Below, piece after piece: positions 35,090 to 41,688 of a DNA stretch of 45,197 bases. Under the pieces are notes generated by a model. It saw only the letters and a program-made list of their open reading frames with translations. It made no database searches and was not told the origin of the DNA. Where the stretch lies: assembly GCA_013997645.1 (NCBI GenBank), contig PNKB01000019.1, forward strand, positions 1 to 45,197, read 5' to 3'. Each line of letters begins with the position of its first letter. The stretch's first letter is position 1. Origin of the DNA: Cyanobacteria bacterium PR.3.49 (GTDB taxonomy: Bacteria > Cyanobacteriota > Vampirovibrionia > Obscuribacterales > Obscuribacteraceae). The position numbers and the translations under genes are program-made.

Positions 35090-35095
35090 ATTATA
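35090..35095 (-). promoter_or_regulatory. -10 element placed for a leaderless transcript
   Basis: A perfect TATAAT (minus strand) ends 7 nt before the ATG of the repeat protein, so transcription would start at or next to the A of the start codon. No Shine-Dalgarno sequence is present. The -35 is poor. Confidence 0.35.
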
Positions 35096-35218
35096 TCCGC
35101 TCATTGATGGCTCAAACAGTTCCTGTACTTCATAATGGTCAAGCAGTAAAACTATATGAGCACTCGTATAGAATTGAAACTGGGGTATTAGCAAAGGCGT
35201 TCGGCAAAGCCCGGTGGC

Positions 35219-36979
35219 ATGGATATCGACAATCTAGATTGGGGACCCGATGAGGTCCAGGTCTTGATAGCGGATGCGGATAAAGCCGTATCCGAGCAAC
35301 GTTTTGCCGATGCTGAACCGCTTCTAATTCGCGCCATTCAGCTGCTGGAAACTCCCCAGGGCGCTGTCGACCCTGACATGGCCAATTGCCTACAGAAACT
35401 GAGCGAAGTTTATTGCGCTCTTGATGACTTTGAGAGAGCGGCGCCGATCTTTGAGCGTTTACTCATGCTCGGAGAAAAGATGCTTGGCAAGCATGACCCG
35501 GACATGATTGTCATCTCCTACCGCCTGGCGACGGCGTATGAATTGACAGGCCGCAGCGATGATGCAGGGGCAATGTATGCACGCGCAGTTCAGAATGCCG
35601 AGGAAGGTCTGGGCACAGGAGACCCGCTCACTAAGCGCTTCCGTGATGGTTATGCCGGATGGTTGGAGCGCAAGGCCCGCCCCACTGAAAGCGACCGTGT
35701 CGATTTCGCGCAACAGGCAGGTTATGGTGGAGCTGACGGTTTTCGCAAGCGCGATACTTTTAAGGCAACTAAAGAACTCGAGCTGGAACTCGAGGCGATG
35801 CCCGATCAATCCGGTTCTACGCAACCAAAGACGCGAGCGACTTTCAAGGTTCGCATGCTCAAGACGCTTGGTCGCTGGGGACACATAATCATTCCGGCTT
35901 TTTGCTCGCTCTTGCTTTTAATCGGCGCATCTTTGTGGATGCAGACCCTGGTCAAGAACAGCTCGACCAAAGGTGTGAAGTCCGATGCTGAAGTCTATGG
36001 TCGAGTTGGCACAACCTATACATCGCTGGATAAAACACATTCCGTTTCTATTCTCGACAATGATATGGTGCAAATGAGCTTTAACGGTGCCTCCCAGAAG
36101 GTGCCTTATGTGTTGATCACCAACGGTCTTCTTGATGCGCGCAAAGTTGTAGAAGGCTACTTCGTTCCTCGCGAAAAGTGGTATCAGTTCGTCGACGACC
36201 AATTAGTCACAGAAGATGGTGGCAAACTGTATGCTAAGACTGCCGTGGAATGGCGGGTAATCGAAGGCATGCGCCGCATAGTCGATTTCGCGCAGAATTA
36301 TTTCCGAGTCAAAGGCACGTATCCTTCCAATGCCGATCGCTGGAATACTCAACTGGTCGCCAAATGGGTCAACCCTGTTACTGGGCGCGCAGAGCCAATC
36401 AGACTGCAATCGGTCTCATTGGATGTCGGATTATCTTACATTTTTGGCGGTGCGGAAACCGTCAAAAAGGCGCTCGAGTACCTGGGCACAGGTGCTATGT
36501 GGGTTGATGAAACCAAAGCGGATCAATGCTCAATCAAGTGTCTGACTACATTCGGAACAGAGAAGTCTGTAGACGGATTTAGGTCGAAAGACTTTTATAT
36601 TCACGGATTCGATCGCAACGCCACTGTATTGCCAGGCGCAACGAAGAACGAGCATACATTTGTTTATTTGAGCAACGGCGAAGACATCATGGCCCAGAAA
36701 GCTGCGGCCGCTTTAAAAGATAAAGCCTCCGGCGAGCGCCTGATGCCGCAGCGCGTATATCTTGTGCGTATGAAGGATGCCGGCGACCCCTTCCTGGTGA
36801 AAAACGCCGGTTATTTCTTGGTCGGCGCTTTGGCTGCATTTTCTTTTATTCTCTGGGCGTGCATCGACCTGCCCAGCCGTCTCAGACGCGAGGGTCCGAA
36901 GGTGCGCCTTCTGGAATTGGTTACTGGCATTTTTGTAATCCTGCTGGCGGTCCGCTACTGTCTGAAATTGCTCGCTTAG
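35219..36979 (+). CDS. TPR-transmembrane protein with extracytoplasmic domain
   Basis: 586 residues. An N-terminal cytosolic TPR_12 part (about 10-150, with 'DAEPLLIRAIQLLE', 'LGKHDPDMIVISYRLA') is related to the proteins at 19635 and 28211. A transmembrane helix at about 223-243 leads to a large domain (about 245-525) with beta structure (TYTSLDKTHSVSIL, FAQNYFRVKGTYPSNADRWN, reminiscent of pilin-like or secreted sensor folds), then two more hydrophobic segments near 530-550 and 566-584. It looks like a membrane receptor or scaffold. ATG 35219 has only a weak site (GGTGG close to the start). Divergent from the repeat-protein gene with 136 bp between starts. Confidence 0.83.
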   Translation: MDIDNLDWGPDEVQVLIADADKAVSEQRFADAEPLLIRAIQLLETPQGAVDPDMANCLQKLSEVYCALDDFERAAPIFERLLMLGEKMLGKHDPDMIVISYRLATAYELTGRSDDAGAMYARAVQNAEEGLGTGDPLTKRFRDGYAGWLERKARPTESDRVDFAQQAGYGGADGFRKRDTFKATKELELELEAMPDQSGSTQPKTRATFKVRMLKTLGRWGHIIIPAFCSLLLLIGASLWMQTLVKNSSTKGVKSDAEVYGRVGTTYTSLDKTHSVSILDNDMVQMSFNGASQKVPYVLITNGLLDARKVVEGYFVPREKWYQFVDDQLVTEDGGKLYAKTAVEWRVIEGMRRIVDFAQNYFRVKGTYPSNADRWNTQLVAKWVNPVTGRAEPIRLQSVSLDVGLSYIFGGAETVKKALEYLGTGAMWVDETKADQCSIKCLTTFGTEKSVDGFRSKDFYIHGFDRNATVLPGATKNEHTFVYLSNGEDIMAQKAAAALKDKASGERLMPQRVYLVRMKDAGDPFLVKNAGYFLVGALAAFSFILWACIDLPSRLRREGPKVRLLELVTGIFVILLAVRYCLKLLA

Positions 36980-37082
36980 AGATCTTTTTAATTCTTCCTA
37001 TCCGATGAATGTCACGGCCTTAATTTTGCCGCTTCTTTCGACGGCTAGAATGGGTTGTTCTTTAGCTCGCCCGGGAGTTCTT

Positions 37083-37757
37083 ATGCAAGAGAAACAATCG
37101 GTAAGCACGCATCCCAATCCGAAAGATCGCAACCGATCGATCATCTGGGCACGTTTCGCGGCTGACTCTTATGAGTGGGTAATCCTTTCCATCCGCGCTA
37201 CTCGCGTCGCTGCCGATGCGGCGTCTCAACAGCTTGTGTCGATTGCGATTTTGGGGCCAGGCGGCAAGGTCTTGATGGAAAGTCTGATCAAGACACAGGA
37301 ATTCAGTGCTCGTGAAGCTTTGGAAGGACATGGTATCGACTATTCCGTTCTTCTAAAAGCGCTGCCTTATGAGGAAGCTGTCAGTGAGATTAAGCGAATA
37401 ATCGATCGCAAACAGGTTTTTTGTTGGGATCCTTTTGAAATACGAAAAACACTTTCTGCCGTGGCTGCAGCCAATAAAGAGAATGCGCTTGCTCTGTCTC
37501 TTATCAGTGTTGGTGAAGAATACGGGCGTTTTCTTGGCAGGTTGAGACCAGGCACTTCCAGTTATGAAATTCCTGAGCTGAAAGGCGACAGCGCTGCAGA
37601 CGAAGGGCGAAGCGTACTTCAAGCGATTCTAGAAATGGCCGGCAGCAGTCAGCATCTGGATGGTGCCAGTGCTTCGCCGATGGGTTGGACCGGCGAATTC
37701 TATCGCCCGAAAGCTTCTCCGGCTGAGAAACTGAAAGGACTTCTCGGTCTCGAGTAG
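37083..37757 (+). CDS. Degenerate DEDDh-exonuclease-like protein
   Basis: 224 residues. The central part follows the order of DnaQ-type 3'-5' exonucleases: a strand-turn-strand 'LVSIAILGPGGKVLMESLI', a 'HGIDYSVLLKALPYEEAVSEIKRII' helix pair and 'VFCWDPFEIRKTL', which matches the 'hNaaFD...L' step. The first catalytic motif D-x-E-T reads SIRATR, and the Asn and Asp of the second are Trp and Glu, so nuclease activity is unlikely. The assignment is by eye. Start ATG 37083 has GGGAG 5 nt upstream; an in-frame ATG at 37005 lacks a site. It precedes the FAD oxidoreductase by 12 nt and is likely co-transcribed. Confidence 0.7.
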   Translation: MQEKQSVSTHPNPKDRNRSIIWARFAADSYEWVILSIRATRVAADAASQQLVSIAILGPGGKVLMESLIKTQEFSAREALEGHGIDYSVLLKALPYEEAVSEIKRIIDRKQVFCWDPFEIRKTLSAVAAANKENALALSLISVGEEYGRFLGRLRPGTSSYEIPELKGDSAADEGRSVLQAILEMAGSSQHLDGASASPMGWTGEFYRPKASPAEKLKGLLGLE

Positions 37758-37769
37758 ATAAGCCCTGAA

Positions 37770-39221
37770 ATGATTGCAAAAATAAAAGAGCGCGCCCAAA
37801 GGTCCTCCTATGATGCGATTGTAATCGGCTCCGGCGTTAATGGACTTTCGGCAGCAATTACGCTCGTCTCTCAAGGCATGTCGGTTCTCATTGTAGAAGG
37901 ACAATCGACAATAGGAGGCGCGTGCAGATCTTTGCCTCTCACTTTGCCGGGTTTTTCCCACGATATTTGCTCCTCTATTTATCCGCTTGGTGTAGGGTCG
38001 CCATTCTTTCGCTCGTTGCCGCTGCAAGCGCATGGACTGAAGTGGATCCATCCGGACTTGCCCTTTGCGCATCCTTTTGAAGATGGCAAGGCTGCACTTT
38101 TTCATCGCTCGATTGAAAAAACTGCAGATGGACTTGGTCTGGATTCGGATGCGTACAAAAAGCTTTTTTATAGCCTCAATCCTGACTGGGATGAAATCGC
38201 GCCGCTAATGCTGAAACCGCCGCATCTTTTGCGCTATCCGTTCGGACTGGCGCACTTTGGCATGAAGGCTTTGATGTCTGCTTCCGTTCTTGGCAAAAGA
38301 AAGTTCAAAACAAAAGAAGCCCGCGCACTGCTCATCGGCGTTGCTGCGCACAGCGCGCTGAGAATGGACGCGCCAGCCTCTGCCGCATTTGCATTGGTGC
38401 TGTCGGTGGCAGGGCATCTGGTCGGCTGGCCATTTCCTGAAGGCGGGGCGCAAAGTCTAACCAACGCGCTAATTTCCTACTTCCAAAGCCTGGGCGGCGA
38501 AATTCTTATCGATGCGCATGTCGAGTCGATTTCCGAGCTGCCGCAATCTCATTTGATTTTGTGTGATATTACCCCTCGTCAATTGTTGGAAATAGCTGCA
38601 GATCGCCTTCCTGGATACTACAAACAACAGCTTCAGCGCTTTACCTATGGACCAGGTTCATTCAAGATCGATTGGGCGCTTGATGCCCCTGTGCCATGGA
38701 AGAATGAAGACGTCGCGCGGGCCGGGACCGTTCATATCGGCGGCACATTAGAAGAAATCGCAGATGCAGAGGCTCAAGTCGTCCAGGGTAAACATCCTGA
38801 GCGACCGTATGTGCTTCTGGCGCAAACCAGCCTATTTGACAGACAAAGGGCGCCGCAGGGTAAACATACTCTCTGGGGATATTGTCACGTTCCCAATGGT
38901 TCTACTTTCGATATGACCGAACGGATAGAGGAGCAAATCGAACGAGTAGCGCCTGGATTCGGCAAAATTATCCTTAAGCGCAGCGTGTTGCCGCCACAAA
39001 GAATGCAAGAAGAGAATCCCAATCACATCGGTGGTGATATCAATGGTGGTGCGCTGAGCCTGGGACAACTATTTGCCAGACCAAGCTGGCGGGCGATACC
39101 ATATTCGACACCAGTGCCCGGTTTATACCTTTGTTCTTCCTCCACTCCACCAGGCGGCGGCGTGCACGGAATGCCCGGTTATTATGCGGCTCAATGCGCC
39201 ATTCATAACTGGAGATTCTAG
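37770..39221 (+). CDS. FAD-dependent phytoene-desaturase-like oxidoreductase
   Basis: 483 residues with an N-terminal Rossmann FAD-binding motif (VIGSGVNGLSAAITL, then the acidic E of IVEGQSTIGGACRS) and the C-terminal FAD motif of the CrtI/PYROXD2 group (PVPGLYLCSSSTPPGGGVHGMPG). Members oxidise or desaturate carotenoids, other isoprenoids or unknown small molecules; no carotenoid synthesis gene is in the window, so a carotenoid role is not shown. No signal peptide. The gene follows the exonuclease-like gene by 12 nt. It converges with the OmpA-type gene, stop to stop, with 2 nt between. Confidence 0.9.
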   Translation: MIAKIKERAQRSSYDAIVIGSGVNGLSAAITLVSQGMSVLIVEGQSTIGGACRSLPLTLPGFSHDICSSIYPLGVGSPFFRSLPLQAHGLKWIHPDLPFAHPFEDGKAALFHRSIEKTADGLGLDSDAYKKLFYSLNPDWDEIAPLMLKPPHLLRYPFGLAHFGMKALMSASVLGKRKFKTKEARALLIGVAAHSALRMDAPASAAFALVLSVAGHLVGWPFPEGGAQSLTNALISYFQSLGGEILIDAHVESISELPQSHLILCDITPRQLLEIAADRLPGYYKQQLQRFTYGPGSFKIDWALDAPVPWKNEDVARAGTVHIGGTLEEIADAEAQVVQGKHPERPYVLLAQTSLFDRQRAPQGKHTLWGYCHVPNGSTFDMTERIEEQIERVAPGFGKIILKRSVLPPQRMQEENPNHIGGDINGGALSLGQLFARPSWRAIPYSTPVPGLYLCSSSTPPGGGVHGMPGYYAAQCAIHNWRF

Positions 39222-39223
39222 AG

Positions 39224-40438
39224 TTAGAGTTTACGGAACACGACTCGACGGTTCAATTGTCTTCCCATGGCTGTTGAATTATCCGCAACCGGTTTCGTAT
39301 ATCCGAATCCGGAAGGTTTTAACCTTGCCGGGGCAATGCCTAAATTGACCAGATAAGTTTTCACTGCATTGGCGCGGCGTTGCGACAATTTGATGTTATA
39401 TGTCATGCCGCCAATTATGTCGGTGTGACCTTCAACGCCGAGCCTGAGTTTTGGATGTTGCTCCAGATAAACGGCAAGTTTGTTGAGAATCGGTTTTGAG
39501 ACTGTGCGGATCACTGATTTGTCGAAATCGAAAAGAATGGCTCTGGTTGTAGCTTCTCCAGTATCTTCAAGTGATTTGATTATACGTCTGGCTTCCGAAT
39601 CAGGATCGACCTTGTCGTCTTTCAATAGACCATCGAGTTTGGGGTGCCGAAGTTGCACCAAGTTCCAAAGAAAAGGCCCGTGCCCTCTGACCAGAAGCGG
39701 AAAGTTGGGATTGTCCAGAATCCAATAGTGCCAATGATTGTCAGTCTCAGCGCGAATGGTGCGAACAGAGACGAGGTGATCGTTTACGAAAAGCTCGGCC
39801 GGTTCGATGTTGACCGGACGAATCGAGTGTGGCAGAGGAAAGACTTCTCGATTATATTTCAGCGGAGTGTCAGGACCGTCCAGTTCGAAGTCACTAACCT
39901 CACCGCGTTTGAGTGCATTAAATACAGCATCGGACACGCGCAAAATGTTCGTATAACCAACCAGCGTGCAATTCTGATGTTCAGGATAAAAAAGACTGAC
40001 CTTTCTTGAAGTGTTGACGTCGTGAATCTCGGTGGCACGAATGCCTTCACCTCTGGCCGGAGGGGTCATATGCCACTTGTAACTGTATCCAGTGGCGTTA
40101 TTGAATTCGATATCGGCAACGAAACTGTAATCGCCGATGTGCTGCCATCTAGTGTCGACACCTTTATTAATCGGGAATACAACGCGGAGATCTTTGAACA
40201 TTGATAGTTTGTCGGTCAGATCTTTTTTAGGCGCCGGCGGCGGCGGAACCTGGCTTGCCGGTGCTTGCGGCTGGACTACTTGAGGAGCGTTTTGAGATCC
40301 GGGAACGGGCGCTGTGGGGATTGATGGCGACGGGGCAGAGGACGACCCAGGTGCCGTAGCAGGTGACGTAGTCGGCTGTGCGTGCACGTCCAGGCGCAAA
40401 ATCAGGAAAATCAGAATAGTAAGCAGGGTCGCCTTCAC
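39224..40438 (-). CDS. Secreted OmpA-like peptidoglycan-associated protein
   Basis: 404 residues: a signal peptide of about 20, a Pro/Ala/Ser-rich spacer (21-75), a unique beta-rich domain (about 85-270, with 'WQHIGDYSFVADIEFNNATGY', 'LVRGHGPFLWNLVQL') and a C-terminal OmpA domain (about 295-404) with 'GHTD', 'LSQRRANAVKTYLV' and 'NRRVVFRKL'. OmpA domains bind diaminopimelate in peptidoglycan, here anchoring the unique domain in the periplasm. The GTG start has AGGAG 6 nt upstream. Two palindromes precede it. Confidence 0.88.
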   Translation of the reverse strand: MKATLLTILIFLILRLDVHAQPTTSPATAPGSSSAPSPSIPTAPVPGSQNAPQVVQPQAPASQVPPPPAPKKDLTDKLSMFKDLRVVFPINKGVDTRWQHIGDYSFVADIEFNNATGYSYKWHMTPPARGEGIRATEIHDVNTSRKVSLFYPEHQNCTLVGYTNILRVSDAVFNALKRGEVSDFELDGPDTPLKYNREVFPLPHSIRPVNIEPAELFVNDHLVSVRTIRAETDNHWHYWILDNPNFPLLVRGHGPFLWNLVQLRHPKLDGLLKDDKVDPDSEARRIIKSLEDTGEATTRAILFDFDKSVIRTVSKPILNKLAVYLEQHPKLRLGVEGHTDIIGGMTYNIKLSQRRANAVKTYLVNLGIAPARLKPSGFGYTKPVADNSTAMGRQLNRRVVFRKL

Positions 40439-40455
40439 CGTGGTCTCCTTGATTT

Positions 40456-40472
40456 GTACGAAAAATTCGTAC
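40456..40472 (-). promoter_or_regulatory. Palindrome at the OmpA-type gene start region
   Basis: GTACGAA and TTCGTAC are perfect reverse complements around three A's, ending about 18 nt before the GTG. An AT-rich possible -10 (around TATATAA on the minus strand) lies just upstream, so the palindrome would cover the transcription start, a usual place for a repressor site. Confidence 0.45.
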
Positions 40473-40485
40473 TTTATATAAATAT

Positions 40486-40495
40486 TCAGCGCTGA
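40486..40495. promoter_or_regulatory. Perfect 10-bp palindrome TCAGCGCTGA
   Basis: This palindrome lies 14 bp beyond the GTACGAA palindrome, in the likely promoter of the OmpA-type gene. It may be a second site for the same or another regulator; ten bases could be chance. Confidence 0.25.
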
Positions 40496-40669
40496 TTATT
40501 TCAGAAAAGGGCGGATTTCAAGCCCAAGCTTAGTTATCTATAGCCCGTGGCTTTTAATTGCTTTACAACAAAGGCGAGCATAAGGTCGAACAGTCGCTAC
40601 TTTTAAGTCTCAGAATCAGGCGCCGGTCTTGGTTTTGCGATTTAATCTGGGGCTGCGAAACTGGCTGAG

Positions 40670-40681
40670 TACACGCGTGTA
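40670..40681. promoter_or_regulatory. Perfect 12-bp palindrome TACACGCGTGTA
   Basis: It lies 39 bp before the ATG of the Gly-rich peptide gene, between it and any upstream promoter. A regulator site is possible; no T-tract follows. Confidence 0.3.
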
Positions 40682-40720
40682 TCACAGTTAGACCAAGAGG
40701 CGTTGCGAGGAGGAAAGGTC

Positions 40721-40939
40721 ATGAAAGCTCAAAAACGAAAGATCCTTATTCTGTCCGCGGCAGCCCTGCTTCTTCTGGCAGAGCCTGCCTTTGCAAGAGG
40801 GGGCGGATTTGGAGCTGGTTTTGGCGGCGGATTTGCCGGAGCGCACGGCTATGGTGGATTGGGTGTACATGGATTTAGCGGCGGATTTCCTCATAAAGGA
40901 GATGTGCATGCAGGCGACAGAGCGACCAGTACGCCTTAA
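40721..40939 (+). CDS. Small secreted glycine-rich peptide
   Basis: 72 residues with a clear signal peptide (KILILSAAALLLLAEPAFA) and a Gly/Phe/His-rich mature part (GGGFGAGFGGGFAGAHGYGG). GAGGAGG at 40707-40713 lies 7 nt before the ATG, one of the best ribosome sites in the window. After the TAA at 40937-40939 the same frame stays open for 51 codons to a TAA at 41093-41095 with coding-like composition, so the listed gene may be the front part of a longer one broken by a nonsense change. Function is unknown; Gly-rich secreted peptides can be surface or stress related. Confidence 0.65.
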   Translation: MKAQKRKILILSAAALLLLAEPAFARGGGFGAGFGGGFAGAHGYGGLGVHGFSGGFPHKGDVHAGDRATSTP

Positions 40940-41095
40940 GAAAGTCCCGGTCTCAATCCAGAGCCGCAATCAGTCGAAGGTGAGCGTGCTCGAAAATTCG
41001 CAAAAGAATTTGCCGGAGCGCTCAGTCGGCTACAGATATTGGCACCACAGGTGGTGCAGTATCATCACCTGCAACACAAGACAGGTGAGCACTAA
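40940..41095 (+). pseudogene. In-frame continuation after the Gly-rich peptide stop
   Basis: 51 sense codons follow TAA 40937-40939 in the same frame, with many G-first codons and segments such as ARKFAKEFAGALSRLQ. No start codon or ribosome site of its own is apparent. It may be the 3' part of a gene split by a stop, or a chance open stretch; a run of this length is not rare by chance. Confidence 0.3.
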
Positions 41096-41122
41096 AACAG
41101 TAATCGAATTTGGAAAGGCTGT

Positions 41123-41290
41123 TTACCAGGTGTTCTGGTCTGAAATGTATGAACTCTTCAGTGCCTGGTAGGCGATGTATCCATACACCAGAAACAAAAG
41201 AAGGAAGCCGATGCAATAGAATTTGAAACTGAATTTCAGCAGCGGCCTGACAATAAAGTCAATTAAAAGTATGCCTGTACCGGCGCCCAT
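41123..41290 (-). CDS. Short membrane protein candidate (55 residues)
   Basis: This ORF is shorter than 60 codons. It starts with MGAGTGILLIDFIVR and has a strong hydrophobic helix (FYCIGFLLLFLVYGYIAYQAL) ending in a polar tail. The frame is open upstream of the ATG for 18 more codons, with hydrophobic and small residues, so a longer form is possible. A GGGG sequence lies about 10 nt before the ATG, a modest ribosome site. No homologue is recognised. Confidence 0.4.
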   Translation of the reverse strand: MGAGTGILLIDFIVRPLLKFSFKFYCIGFLLLFLVYGYIAYQALKSSYISDQNTW

Positions 41291-41688
41291 GGATGCGGAG
41301 CCCCAATTAAAAGAGAGAATGGAATTTCGACGATAACGACCAGCCGCTCATAATAAACTGACACCGCATTTGACGTCACGAAATCCAAGATAAAATCTTT
41401 CGCTTGGCAACTGTTAATGTTTAAAATAAAGTTCCAAGTCTCAGGCTGCGTAAGTCTTTTACGACTTTTTCAAAAACTGGAAAGCGCACCACATCAGGTG
41501 ACCGGCTGGTGGCTTTGCAACTGATCGGATGCAATCGGGCCACCTGAATATGTAGGAACATCGCGCACTATCAGTAGTTTTCCGTATATGTTGTTAGTGG
41601 ACTGGTTGGTGTGTTGAAATTTCGCGCGCGCGCAGAGTCCGGATTTAATAATGCTTCAAAGCCTTCTCCATTCCGTGTTTTCACGCTT
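41291..41688. other. Intergenic region with structured hairpin
   Basis: A 398-bp gap between the small membrane ORF and the 3' end of the LRR pseudokinase gene. No convincing coding frame beyond the possible upstream extension of the small ORF (to about 41344). It contains a nested stem-loop at 41506-41546, a short stem CGTAA/TTACG followed by T's near 41450-41472, and a CG dinucleotide run near 41622. Confidence 0.5.
41506..41546. ncRNA. Nested stem-loop, candidate structured RNA or terminator
   Basis: CTGGTGGC (41506-41513) pairs with GCCACCTG (41539-41546) at 7 of 8 positions, and inside it TTGCA (41515-41519) pairs with TGCAA (41530-41534). It lies 143 nt beyond the stop of the LRR pseudokinase gene. 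It could be part of a small RNA or a distant terminator; there is no further support. Confidence 0.25.

Noticed and set aside
40791..41171. 126-codon plus-strand frame across the Gly-rich gene
   Set aside because: It is shifted relative to a gene with a strong ribosome site and signal peptide, and has no site of its own.
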